From an uncultured Clostridia bacterium (lineage in GTDB: Bacteria; Bacillota; Clostridia; Oscillospirales; Ruminococcaceae): DNA of 64,000 nt. The notes beneath the pieces are model-generated. The model was not told the origin of the DNA. It ran no database searches and saw only the letters and a program-made list of their open reading frames with translations. Each line of letters opens with the position of its first letter. Position 1 is the first letter of the stretch. The stretch lies in assembly GCA_947584375.1 (NCBI GenBank), contig CANPWL010000004.1:56353-120352 (forward strand), in the 5' to 3' direction. Of this stretch, positions 1 through 7,356 are shown piece after piece. The position numbers and the translations under genes are program-made.

Positions 1-450
1 TAAGGTTTGTACAACGGCGGGCTTTACTTTGTTTAAAAGGAAAACTATGAAACGGTGACGTTGCATCCTCTTCCGCCTTTGGATAGATTGATAAATATTA
101 AGATTTGTACAACGGCGGGCTTTACTTTGTTTATTCTGCCGCCTTAGGCAACGGTGACGTTGCATCTTCTGCTGCATTTGGGTAGATTGATAAATATTAA
201 GGTTTGCACAACGGCGGGCTTTACTTTAGTTTAACCTTTTATTATACAAAAACAAATGCGAGATATAAAAGATTTGTATGCTCCAAAGTGTACTACGCGA
301 ACTGCGTGCAGGGGTCACCCATGCCGGACATAGCAGAAATATTAAAAGGTAAAACTAAAAGTTTTCGGTCAAGCCTTTTTCCCGGTGAGCCACCGGAAGC
401 ATTCTGCCTTTGAAAAGTTTCTATAAATGACAAACGCTGATCAACGGCAG
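1..450. repeat. Structured intergenic repeat, about three copies
   Basis: This stretch carries parts of a modular hairpin repeat. Hairpin H3 (CCGCC pairing with GGCGG across about 46 nt) lies at 73-118, a weaker copy at 172-217, and a CTGCC/GGCAG version at 404-450; a copy cut by the window edge ends at 20. Hairpin H2 (GCAACG-GTGA-CGTTGC) is at 148-163 with a shorter version at 51-62. Hairpin H1 is at 382-396 (CCGGTG-AGC-CACCGG). No believable gene is present; the 69-aa ORF of the track runs through the repeats. Confidence 0.8.
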
Positions 451-524
451 GTAAGACTACCTACAAATAACAAACGTGGGATACTGAATGTTTACATTTA
501 ACAAAGTTAAAACACGGATTGGAT

Positions 525-647
525 CCAACGTCATCGTTGGGTGGGTCAAGGGAGGAGCCCTGTCGCCAACCGCAGTTGGCGAAATACTTAACGGAGTGCG
601 TTCGGCATAGGGTGAATTTAGAAACAATCTGGTAGATTGTTTCTAAA
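525..647. repeat. Cluster of three perfect hairpins
   Basis: Three stem-loops lie close together in a gene-free stretch: CCAACG-TCAT-CGTTGG (525-540), which is the reverse of the H2 hairpin with an altered outer pair; CGCCAAC-CGCA-GTTGGCG (564-581); and a 14-bp stem TTTAGAAACAATCT with a GGT loop (617-647). They may belong to a decayed copy of the repeat or to an RNA. The 72-aa ORF across them is not credible as a gene. Confidence 0.6.
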
Positions 648-709
648 GAGGGGCATTCCCTGCAATAGAGGGCTGCCACTTACATCAGGTTTTTATTGTA
701 GCTATAAGT

Positions 710-940
710 TCAGACGTCGCTTTGATGACAGTCAAATATACTTCCGCACAAAGAATTGCATATCTTTTTTAGACTGTAAGCTTCATCTGCAAGACACGCA
801 AACGCTCCTTTAAATCTGTTGTCTTCATCTGTGTAGTCAAGAAATTCAACAAATATGGACGAAAGCCCTGCTATTATTTCGGATTTCGCTTGAATTTCTA
901 CAATATCTGACAATGGTATTTCCTTAACCATTTTGCTCAT
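710..940 (-). CDS. Small helical protein, partner of the RHH regulator (unknown family)
   Basis: Not recognised. The 76-aa product is predicted to be mostly helical and acidic. The start is taken at MSKMVKEI because AAAAAGGAAG sits 8 nt upstream; the longer track ORF adds the promoter region. It is a paralogue of the gene at 37234-37446: both share the pattern GLxxh(8)Dxx(F)(K/R)GAFxCLAxEAxxL and a conserved ribosome binding site and start (AAGGAAGTGACATCAATG). Both are divergent from an RHH gene. The pairing suggests a regulatory or toxin-antitoxin-like module, but no function can be assigned from sequence. Confidence 0.65.
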   Translation of the reverse strand: MSKMVKEIPLSDIVEIQAKSEIIAGLSSIFVEFLDYTDEDNRFKGAFACLADEAYSLKKICNSLCGSIFDCHQSDV

Positions 941-1033
941 TGATGTCACTTCCTTTTTGTTTAGTTTGATATTATTATATCCTGACGACATTATACTTTC
1001 GATGGGTAAAACATACAAATAACAACTAATTTT

Positions 1034-1074
1034 ATTTGTGAATATTGACGAAAGTGTACAATATATGATATATT
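1034..1074 (+). promoter_or_regulatory. Promoter and inverted-repeat operator of RHH gene 1
   Basis: ATTTGTGAAT (1034-1043), ten bases, then GTGTACAATA (1054-1063) form an imperfect inverted repeat. It overlaps the -35 TTGACG (1045-1050); the -10 TATATT is at 1069-1074 with an 18-nt spacer. The same 10-10-10 layout recurs at the other RHH genes, which suggests autoregulation. Confidence 0.6.
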
Positions 1075-1106
1075 TTATTTAATTAATAATTTAAGGTGGT
1101 AAATAC

Positions 1107-1301
1107 ATGCCTGTAAGTAAAGCTCAGCAAAGGGCTACAAATAAGTATAATAAAAATCATTATGATAGAATGGAAATAAAAGTTCCAAAGGGCGAAAAGG
1201 AAAGCATTACAAGTCACGCAAAGGAATATGACGGTTCTTTAAACAAGTTTCTCAATAGGGCAGTTAAAGAGACTATGGAAAGAGATAAAAATAACGGATA
1301 A
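1107..1301 (+). CDS. Ribbon-helix-helix (Arc/CopG-type) DNA-binding protein, copy 1
   Basis: This 64-aa protein has the form of a small RHH repressor: a variable N-terminus, a beta strand around YDRMEIKVPKG (residues 19-29) that would contact DNA, then two helices ending in LNKFLNRAVKETMERD. The start follows AAGGTGG. It is the first of three tandem copies, and its last 36 residues are identical to the other two while the N-terminal half differs. It is divergent from the 76-aa helical protein and has an inverted repeat over its promoter. Its likely role is local repression, possibly of its own promoter; its targets are unknown. Confidence 0.75.
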   Translation: MPVSKAQQRATNKYNKNHYDRMEIKVPKGEKESITSHAKEYDGSLNKFLNRAVKETMERDKNNG

Positions 1302-1333
1302 TTGACAATTGATAATGGAACAATTTTGCTGTT

Positions 1334-1380
1334 TTAAGTATTCATTTTGTCACTTCCTTTTTGTTTAGTTTGATTATATT
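1334..1380 (-). pseudogene. Relic start site of the divergent small gene (copy 2)
   Basis: On the minus strand AAAAAGGAAGTGACAAAATG matches the ribosome binding site and start of the 710-940 gene, but the frame is only ATG AAT ACT TAA (1345-1334). The body of the gene is gone. It precedes RHH copy 2 and shows that the unit duplicated in tandem was once relic gene, promoter and RHH gene together. Confidence 0.6.
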
Positions 1381-1438
1381 ATATGATATCGACATCAATT
1401 GTATCAATAGGTATATTGTACAAAAATCTATTATTAAT

Positions 1439-1478
1439 ATTTGTACATATTGACTATAATATACAAACATGGTATATT
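1439..1478 (+). promoter_or_regulatory. Promoter and operator of RHH gene 2
   Basis: ATTTGTACAT (1439-1448) and ATATACAAAC (1459-1468) form an inverted repeat with a 10-bp centre. The -35 TTGACT (1450-1455) and -10 TATATT (1473-1478) are 17 bp apart and are overlapped by the operator arms. Confidence 0.7.
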
Positions 1479-1524
1479 ATAGTTATAAAAAACAATCAAA
1501 TTTATATATAAGGTGGTATAAAAT

Positions 1525-1719
1525 ATGCCTGCTACCAAGGCTCAGATAAGAGCACATACTAAGTATAATAAAAATCACTATGATAGATTGGAAATGAAAG
1601 TACCAAAGGGCGAAAAGGAAAGCATTACAAGTCACGCAAAGGAATATGACGGTTCTTTAAACAAGTTTCTTAACAGGGCAGTTAAAGAGACTATGGAAAG
1701 AGATAAAAATAATGGATAA
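1525..1719 (+). CDS. Ribbon-helix-helix DNA-binding protein, copy 2
   Basis: A 64-aa RHH protein whose residues 29-64 are identical to copies 1 and 3. It differs in the N-terminal arm and the DNA-contacting strand (YDRLEMKVPKG). It starts after AAGGTGG. The distance from the start of copy 1 is 418 bp, and the sequence after both genes is shared (GATAATGGAACAATTTTGC), so this is a tandem duplication of a unit that includes the promoter. Likely role: autoregulated repressor that may cross-talk or form mixed dimers with its siblings. Confidence 0.75.
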   Translation: MPATKAQIRAHTKYNKNHYDRLEMKVPKGEKESITSHAKEYDGSLNKFLNRAVKETMERDKNNG

Positions 1720-1751
1720 TTGACAATGGATAATGGAACAATTTTGCTGTT

Positions 1752-1795
1752 TTAAGTATTCATTTTGTCACTTCTTTTTTAGTGATTATGCTTAT
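1752..1795 (-). pseudogene. Relic start site of the divergent small gene (copy 3)
   Basis: The minus strand again reads a ribosome binding site followed by ATG AAT ACT TAA (1763-1752), the same truncated start seen at 1345. The copy precedes RHH gene 3. Confidence 0.55.
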
Positions 1796-1855
1796 ATTAT
1801 ATGATTTCGTAATCACATATTCAATAGGCAAAATAGACAAATAATAACTAGATAT

Positions 1856-1895
1856 ATTTGTAAATGTTGGCGAGAGTATACAAATATGATATATT
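1856..1895 (+). promoter_or_regulatory. Promoter and operator of RHH gene 3
   Basis: ATTTGTAAAT (1856-1865) and GTATACAAAT (1876-1885) are separated by 10 bp. The -35 TTGGCG (1867-1872) and -10 TATATT (1890-1895) have a 17-bp spacer. The layout matches the promoters of copies 1 and 2 and of the gene at 37634. Confidence 0.65.
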
Positions 1896-1926
1896 TTTTT
1901 ATTAATAATACAAAGGTGGTAAAAAT

Positions 1927-2121
1927 ATGCCTGCAACCAAGGCTCAGATAAAAGCACATAACAAGTACAAAAAAAATCACTATGACAGACTTGAAATGCA
2001 AGTACCAAAAGGCGAAAAGGAAAGCATTACAAGCCACGCAAAGGAATATGACGGTTCTTTAAACAAGTTTCTCAATAGGGCAGTGAAAGAGACTATGGAA
2101 AGAGATAAAAATAACGGATAA
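1927..2121 (+). CDS. Ribbon-helix-helix DNA-binding protein, copy 3
   Basis: The third tandem RHH gene, 64 aa, starts 402 bp after copy 2 behind AAAGGTGG. The DNA-contacting strand reads YDRLEMQVPKG, so the three copies differ at positions (K/Q before VPKG, M/L after DR) expected to touch DNA while the dimer core is identical. The duplicated trailer of copies 1 and 2 is absent here, which marks the end of the array. Confidence 0.75.
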   Translation: MPATKAQIKAHNKYKKNHYDRLEMQVPKGEKESITSHAKEYDGSLNKFLNRAVKETMERDKNNG

Positions 2122-2155
2122 TTGATTTTATATTTTAATTAGCAATAATTAACGC

Positions 2156-2184
2156 TTGATTTCAATTAACGTAGGTGTTACAAT
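2156..2184 (+). promoter_or_regulatory. Probable glgA promoter
   Basis: TTGATT (2156-2161) and TACAAT (2179-2184) are 17 bp apart, about 50 bp upstream of the glgA start. No riboswitch-like structure is evident. Confidence 0.5.
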
Positions 2185-2237
2185 GACAGAGCACTGTTAA
2201 GACATCTAGGTTTTAAGCAATAGAATGGAGGATTCAT

Positions 2238-3662
2238 ATGAAGATATTATATACAGCAAGCGAGGCGCTTCCTTTTGCCGCATCAGGCGGATTGGCAGAT
2301 GTAGCAGGTTCATTGCCGAGGGCTTTGAACGAAATCGGTAACGACTGCAGAGTAGTTATGCCCAAGTATGGGACAATGAAGCCCGAGCTTTTAGATAAGC
2401 TTAATTTTGTAACTAATTTTACCGTACCTGTTGCTTGGAGAAATCAATACTGCGGTGTTTTCACAGCTAATGTAAACGGCGTTACGTATTATCTTTTGGA
2501 TAATGAGTATTATTTTGCCAGAAACGGTTTGTATGGTTTCTATGATGACGCCGAGAGATTTATATTTTTCTCAAGAGCAGTGCTAGAGCTTTTGCATCAT
2601 ATTGACTTCAAGCCTGACGTAATAAATGCAAACGACTGGCAGACAGCTTTAGTTCCGGTATATTATGATATTTTCTATCGTTATCAGTCTGGGTTTGAAG
2701 ACATAAAGACAGTATTCACGATTCATAATATTCAGTATCAGGGACAGTACGGATTAGAACTTATCAACGATTTGATGGGTATACCTCTGTATCACACCGA
2801 TTTGCTTGAATATGACGGTGACGTAAACTTTATGAAAGCCGCTATTGAGGTATCCGACAGAGTAACAACAGTTTCTCCGAGTTATGCTTGGGAGATTTTA
2901 GACTCTTGGTACGCTCACGGAATGGACAGGGAGCTTGTCAACAAGCAGTATAAACTTAGCGGAATATTAAATGGAATTGACCGTGACATTTACAATCCTG
3001 AAACAGATCCGGTCATTCCGAAAAATTTTGGCTTAAATGATATGTTCGGAAAGAAAGTTTGTAAGAAGAAGCTTTGCGATGAAATGGGTCTTATGCCGGG
3101 TAATGAACCGATTATAGGAATTGTTTCGAGGTTTGTTTCCCACAAGGGACTTGATCTGATAAAATATGTATTTGAGGATATTGTAAACCTCGGATACAAA
3201 TTTGCGATACTCGGTTCGGGTGAGAAAATTTACGAGGACTTCTTTAATGAGATGGCATATCGCTATCCTGACAGAGTAGGGGTGAAGATCGGATTTATAC
3301 CTGAACTTTCCAAGAGGATATATGCCGGAGCAGATATGTTCCTGATGCCGTCTCAGAGCGAGCCTTGTGGTTTAGCTCAGATGATCGCACTTAGATACGG
3401 AACTATACCGATAGTCCGTGAAACCGGAGGATTGCGTGACAGTATAACGGACGCAGGCGAGGCGCATTTAGGTAAGATACAGGGAAATGGCTTTACCTTC
3501 AAAACATACAATGCACATGATATGCTTGACGCTTGTGCAAGAGCCAGAGCGTTTTATGACAGCAAGATGATTTGGGGAAGGCTTGTTGTTCATGCTATGA
3601 AAGAGGACTTTAGTTGGAACAAGTCTGCATTTAGCTATCAGAATTTATATAATTCAATATGA
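2238..3662 (+). CDS. glgA: Glycogen synthase (ADP-glucose type, GT5)
   Basis: The 474-aa protein matches bacterial GlgA in length and order: N-terminal GT5 catalytic domain (MKILYTASEALPF at the start), a DWQTAL motif, and a C-terminal GT1-like domain with PSQSEPCGLAQ and TGGLRDS. It would transfer glucose from ADP-glucose to the end of an alpha-1,4-glucan in the cytoplasm. Unusually, the nucleotide-sugar loop KTGGL reads ASGGL at residues 15-19, so the lysine that contacts the sugar nucleotide in E. coli GlgA is alanine here. I believe this variant occurs in a second GlgA type of Clostridia, but that is from memory. It stands alone, without glgC, glgD or glgB. The start follows GGAGG. Confidence 0.9.
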   Translation: MKILYTASEALPFAASGGLADVAGSLPRALNEIGNDCRVVMPKYGTMKPELLDKLNFVTNFTVPVAWRNQYCGVFTANVNGVTYYLLDNEYYFARNGLYGFYDDAERFIFFSRAVLELLHHIDFKPDVINANDWQTALVPVYYDIFYRYQSGFEDIKTVFTIHNIQYQGQYGLELINDLMGIPLYHTDLLEYDGDVNFMKAAIEVSDRVTTVSPSYAWEILDSWYAHGMDRELVNKQYKLSGILNGIDRDIYNPETDPVIPKNFGLNDMFGKKVCKKKLCDEMGLMPGNEPIIGIVSRFVSHKGLDLIKYVFEDIVNLGYKFAILGSGEKIYEDFFNEMAYRYPDRVGVKIGFIPELSKRIYAGADMFLMPSQSEPCGLAQMIALRYGTIPIVRETGGLRDSITDAGEAHLGKIQGNGFTFKTYNAHDMLDACARARAFYDSKMIWGRLVVHAMKEDFSWNKSAFSYQNLYNSI

Positions 3663-3702
3663 TACAAGAAGATTAGGAAAAAAGATATAATATAATTAAA
3701 AC

Positions 3703-4319
3703 TTGCCGTTATACATAGTTTTAGTCTATCAAACTGTAATAGGCGGCAAAGCCACCGGCGGTTCGCCGGCAACGGTGACGTTGCATCCACTCTGCCTTTG
3801 GATAACTTGATTAATGTTTAACTTTGATAAACGGCAGGCTAGTACTTAGAGATAAGATTTTTAGAAGCAAGAAGCTAGACTGCCGAGCCGGCAGGGGCTC
3901 TCTGCCTTTGGATAATTTGATTAATGTTTAACTTTGATAAACGGCAGGCTAGTACTTAGAGGCAAGAATTTTAGACGTAAGAGGTTAGACCGGCGGTTCG
4001 CCGGCAACGGTGACTGCCGAGCCGGCAGGGGCTCTCTGCCTTTGGATAATTTGATTAATGTTTAACTTTGATAAACGGCAGGCTAGTACTTAGAGGCAAG
4101 AATTTTAGACGTAAGAGGTTAGACCGGCGGTTCGCCGGCAAACGATGACGTTGCATCCACTCTGCCTTTGGATAACTTGATTAATGTTTAACTTAGTGCA
4201 ATGGCAGGCTGAATTGTCTAAGAATTAATAATTTTAATCATAGTTAAATCCGCCGTTATGCTTAGTTTTTGATTTAGCAAATTGTAATAGGCGGCAAAGC
4301 CACCGGCGGTTCGCCGGTG
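3703..4319. repeat. Array of structured intergenic repeats
   Basis: This 0.77-kb gap between genes is filled by the hairpin repeat. H3 stems: 3703-3749 (reverse, TTGCCG/CGGCAA), 3792-3837, 3902-3947, 4036-4081, 4162-4207 (all CTGCC/GGCAG) and 4250-4294 (reverse, CCGCC/GGCGG). H1 hairpins CCGGCG-GTT-CGCCGG lie at 3755-3769, 4124-4138 and 4303-4317, the last within an 8-bp stem. H2 (GCAACG-GTGA-CGTTGC) is at 3769-3784 and a variant near 4138-4154. The full order H1-H2-H3 is seen at 3755-3837. A linker GGCTAGTACTTAGAGGCAAG separates units. No gene is visible. Confidence 0.85.
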
Positions 4320-4434
4320 GCAATTTATCAAATATTGTGTTATTATGTAGAATGTAAAAAATTAATTTATTCAGCAAAGATATAGAGGAAAGTTCTGAGT
4401 AAATTGTGTAAAGTGTTATGTAAGGAGCAATAAA

Positions 4435-6339
4435 ATGAAAGGAATAAAAATACATAAGCGTATTGCATCTTTTTGCATTACGCTTGTGCTTATGGTTACG
4501 GCTTTTGCAGTGCCTATAAGCACAAATGCGGCTACTGTTCCTGTTACAGTAAAGGTAACAAAAGCGGGACAGATAGTTGATACAATGACTTATGAGGGCG
4601 TTAAAGTAAATGCCGTTTACATACCTAGAAATGACAGTAATGCATCCGAAATGTGGGACGATCCAGTATACTGTTGTGCGGCGCTTATAAAGAAATTTTA
4701 TGAGGCTGTTTATGGATGTACCGTATATAATTTATGGCCGGGAAGCACACCGCTCTGTGATAATGGAACATTTTCAAAGGTTAAAGTACCCGAGGTAGGA
4801 GATATATATGGAAATTCAAGCCACTGGGCGATAGTTAAACAAATTAACGGCAGTGAAGTTGTTTTATTTGAGCAAAATTGGACTTGGTATGATAATAACG
4901 GATGTTATGCAAAATATAACAGAACAGTCGATTTGAATAATTTGGAATCTGATGTAAGCTTTTTTAGATATAGTGGGGCAGATGTACCATCAAAGCCTGT
5001 TATAACAACGGATTATGCTTCTCAGGAGGGTGTTGCAAAAAGTTTCTCGTGGACAACAGGGAAAAAAACGGCTTCGTCAACGCTGAATATATACAGCTAC
5101 AATTCTAAGGGTACATACGGCAGCAGCAACTTGATTTCGTCAACATCCAATATTAGAGGCGGACATACTTCAATTGTACTTGATAAGGGACATTACACAG
5201 TTCAGGTTATAAACTATTCTTCGTCTAACAGGAGTGCCGCCAGTGCGTTTAAGGAGTTCTTCGTTGTTGGACAGCCGCTGGCTTCCAGTGTAAAGTTAGG
5301 TGTAAAATCAATTACAGTAATTGCAGGAGAAACTAAGACTGTTACCAGTCATATGCTTCCTGAAAATACAAACGATATACTTACTTGGACTTCTAGCGAT
5401 AATTCTATTGCAACAGTGTCAAACAGCGGATTAGTTACCGGTATAAAAGCAGGAACCGTAACTATAACTTCTAAGGCAGTAAGCGGTGTTAAGGCAGTAT
5501 GTACTGTAAAGGTAAAACCGAAAACTGTTAAAAATGTTAAAGTGTCAAGCAGCAGTAAAAGTTCTATAACGCTGAAATGGAGTGCAGTAGGAGATATTTC
5601 AGGCTATCGACTGTATATGTATGATTCTGCAAAGAAAAAATATGTTAAGATTGCAGATATTAAGACTAATTTATATAAGATTTGTGGACTTAAGTGGGCA
5701 AAGAAGTATAAATTTAAGGTAAGAGCATATAAAAAGACAAACGGTAAGGGTTATTTAGGAAATTATTCTTCTGTTTTGACAGCTTATACAAGACCTGATA
5801 AAGCCAGAAATCTGACTGCTGTGACAAAATCGGCGTCAAGAATCAATTTGTCATGGACGGGAGTATACGGAGCAGACGGCTATGCAGTTTATGCAAGTGC
5901 AGACAACGGTAAGTTTATAAAGATTACAGAGGTGTCCGGGAAAAAGCATTCAGTAAAGCTTAAAAAGCTGAAAACAGGAGCATCTTATATTTTCAAGGTA
6001 AAAACTATAAAGAAAATATCAAATAGAAGTGTTTATAGTGCATGTTCAAATAAGGCATATGCAGTTACAAAACCAGGTAAGGTTAAAAATATTACGGCAG
6101 TAAAGGATTTAAACGGCAATGTAACCTTGTCATGGAAAAATGTGAATGGTGCTTCAAAATATAAGATTTATATGTTTGACGGAAACAAATACAGATGTGT
6201 TAAAAATGTTTCCTCTCCTAAGACAAAAACAAAAATCAAATATCTATCCGAAGGAACACATATTTTTAAAATCAGAGCATATAAGATTTATGGTGGATAT
6301 AAATATTACGGAAAATATTCGTCCAAGGTTAGTGTTTAA
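4435..6339 (+). CDS. Secreted CHAP-like, Big2 and fibronectin III multidomain protein
   Basis: The 634-aa protein begins with a signal peptide (residues 1-32, basic start then a hydrophobic stretch ending near STNAA). Residues about 60-185 resemble a cysteine peptidase/amidase of the CHAP type, with candidate Cys80 or Cys81 (PVYCCAAL), His130 (SSHWAIVK) and the polar partner near residues 146-148 (EQNW). Residues about 282-362 form a bacterial Ig-like Big2 domain. Three fibronectin type III repeats fill about 363-634. There is no LPXTG, SLH or lysin motif, so it is probably released or held by its repeats. A role in cell-wall or surface glycan handling is inference. It starts after AAGGAG. 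Confidence 0.75.
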   Translation: MKGIKIHKRIASFCITLVLMVTAFAVPISTNAATVPVTVKVTKAGQIVDTMTYEGVKVNAVYIPRNDSNASEMWDDPVYCCAALIKKFYEAVYGCTVYNLWPGSTPLCDNGTFSKVKVPEVGDIYGNSSHWAIVKQINGSEVVLFEQNWTWYDNNGCYAKYNRTVDLNNLESDVSFFRYSGADVPSKPVITTDYASQEGVAKSFSWTTGKKTASSTLNIYSYNSKGTYGSSNLISSTSNIRGGHTSIVLDKGHYTVQVINYSSSNRSAASAFKEFFVVGQPLASSVKLGVKSITVIAGETKTVTSHMLPENTNDILTWTSSDNSIATVSNSGLVTGIKAGTVTITSKAVSGVKAVCTVKVKPKTVKNVKVSSSSKSSITLKWSAVGDISGYRLYMYDSAKKKYVKIADIKTNLYKICGLKWAKKYKFKVRAYKKTNGKGYLGNYSSVLTAYTRPDKARNLTAVTKSASRINLSWTGVYGADGYAVYASADNGKFIKITEVSGKKHSVKLKKLKTGASYIFKVKTIKKISNRSVYSACSNKAYAVTKPGKVKNITAVKDLNGNVTLSWKNVNGASKYKIYMFDGNKYRCVKNVSSPKTKTKIKYLSEGTHIFKIRAYKIYGGYKYYGKYSSKVSV

Positions 6340-6344
6340 ATATT

Positions 6345-6375
6345 AAAAAGGTCATCAGAAATGATGACCTTTTTT
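6345..6375 (+). terminator. Terminator of the secreted protein gene
   Basis: AAAAAGGTCATCA, a GAAA loop and TGATGACCTTTTTT form a strong intrinsic terminator just after the stop codon. It also lies between convergent genes. Confidence 0.9.
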
Positions 6376-6459
6376 GTTTGACCCTTATAAAGTAAACAAG
6401 CTTGAATACAATTTATTTTGTAATTAATGAAGCTTTAACAAAACTGATAGCACAAGTTT

Positions 6460-7356
6460 TCAGAAAGCTTGAATACCGTTGTTAACAGGAGAGCATACCT
6501 GACAAAAAGCTTGTGTTTTGTGATATTTTTCTGCACACATATCAGCCGATTTTTTATCAGGAAATATTCCGAAAACAGCAGATCCGCTTCCGGTCATTAT
6601 GGAGCCAAGAGCACCCGACTCTATCATATCTCTTTTCAGATCAGCAATTACACATTCGTCAGTGACATTTTCAAGTGAGTTTGAAATATTTCTTGAAATC
6701 ATAGTTAAATTACTGTCCTCAAGACCTCTCATAAAGTCATCAAAATCAGAAATTTTCGAGTGTTCAAGCTCATCGAATTTTTTATATGATTCAGCAGTTG
6801 ATATAGAAATATTAGGCTTTACAATAAGCAGTTTACATTCTGGAAGTGATCTTAACGGAGTGATTTTTTCACCTATTCCTTCACAAAGGCAAGTGCCTCC
6901 TCTAATACAGAAAGGGATATCTGCACCAACTGATGAACCGATTTTATAGAGATCTTCTGTTGAAAAATAATTATCGCAAAAGCTGTTTATTGCTTTAAGA
7001 ACTGCCGCTCCGTTTGTACTACCTCCTGCAAGACCTGCACCGCTTGGTATGTTTTTGTAGATTCTAATGTTTATTTCTTTAAAAGGCAGACTTCCGGCTG
7101 CGTTCAAATATGCCGAACATACCTTGTACACGATATTTCTTTTGTCAGAGGGAATACTAACATCACTGCAGTTAATACTTATCTTAGGAAGCGTTTTTCT
7201 TCTCCTTGATTCCACAGCATTAATAACTATGTAATCATAGACTGATACTGTCTGCATAACAGAGCGAATGTTATGGAAACCATCATCTCTTTTGTCAAGA
7301 ACATCTAAAATAAGATTTATCTTTGCAGGAGCTTTAAGCGAGGCATATCCTAGCAT
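6460..7356 (-). CDS. ispE: 4-diphosphocytidyl-2-C-methyl-D-erythritol kinase
   Basis: IspE phosphorylates CDP-methylerythritol in the MEP pathway of isoprenoid synthesis. The 298-aa length fits the family. The N-terminal APAKINL motif and the GHMP-kinase ATP loop PSGAGLAGGSTNGAA (residues about 104-118) are clear, and the C-terminal MTGSGSAVFG glycine motif is present. The start shares one base with the stop of the upstream aminotransferase gene and is served by AAAGGAGG inside that gene, so the two are translationally coupled. Confidence 0.93.
   Translation of the reverse strand: MLGYASLKAPAKINLILDVLDKRDDGFHNIRSVMQTVSVYDYIVINAVESRRRKTLPKISINCSDVSIPSDKRNIVYKVCSAYLNAAGSLPFKEINIRIYKNIPSGAGLAGGSTNGAAVLKAINSFCDNYFSTEDLYKIGSSVGADIPFCIRGGTCLCEGIGEKITPLRSLPECKLLIVKPNISISTAESYKKFDELEHSKISDFDDFMRGLEDSNLTMISRNISNSLENVTDECVIADLKRDMIESGALGSIMTGSGSAVFGIFPDKKSADMCAEKYHKTQAFCQVCSPVNNGIQAF

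Noticed and set aside
204-413. 69-aa ORF in the first repeat region
   Set aside because: It runs through hairpin repeats, has no ribosome binding site and no recognisable domain.
461-679. 72-aa minus-strand ORF
   Set aside because: It consists of hairpin sequence and lacks a ribosome binding site; the cysteine-rich look comes from the repeats.
1760-2037. Two hydrophobic minus-strand ORFs (82 and 74 aa) over RHH copy 3
   Set aside because: They are antisense to the RHH gene and its promoter and overlap each other; the membrane-like look comes from AT-rich sequence.
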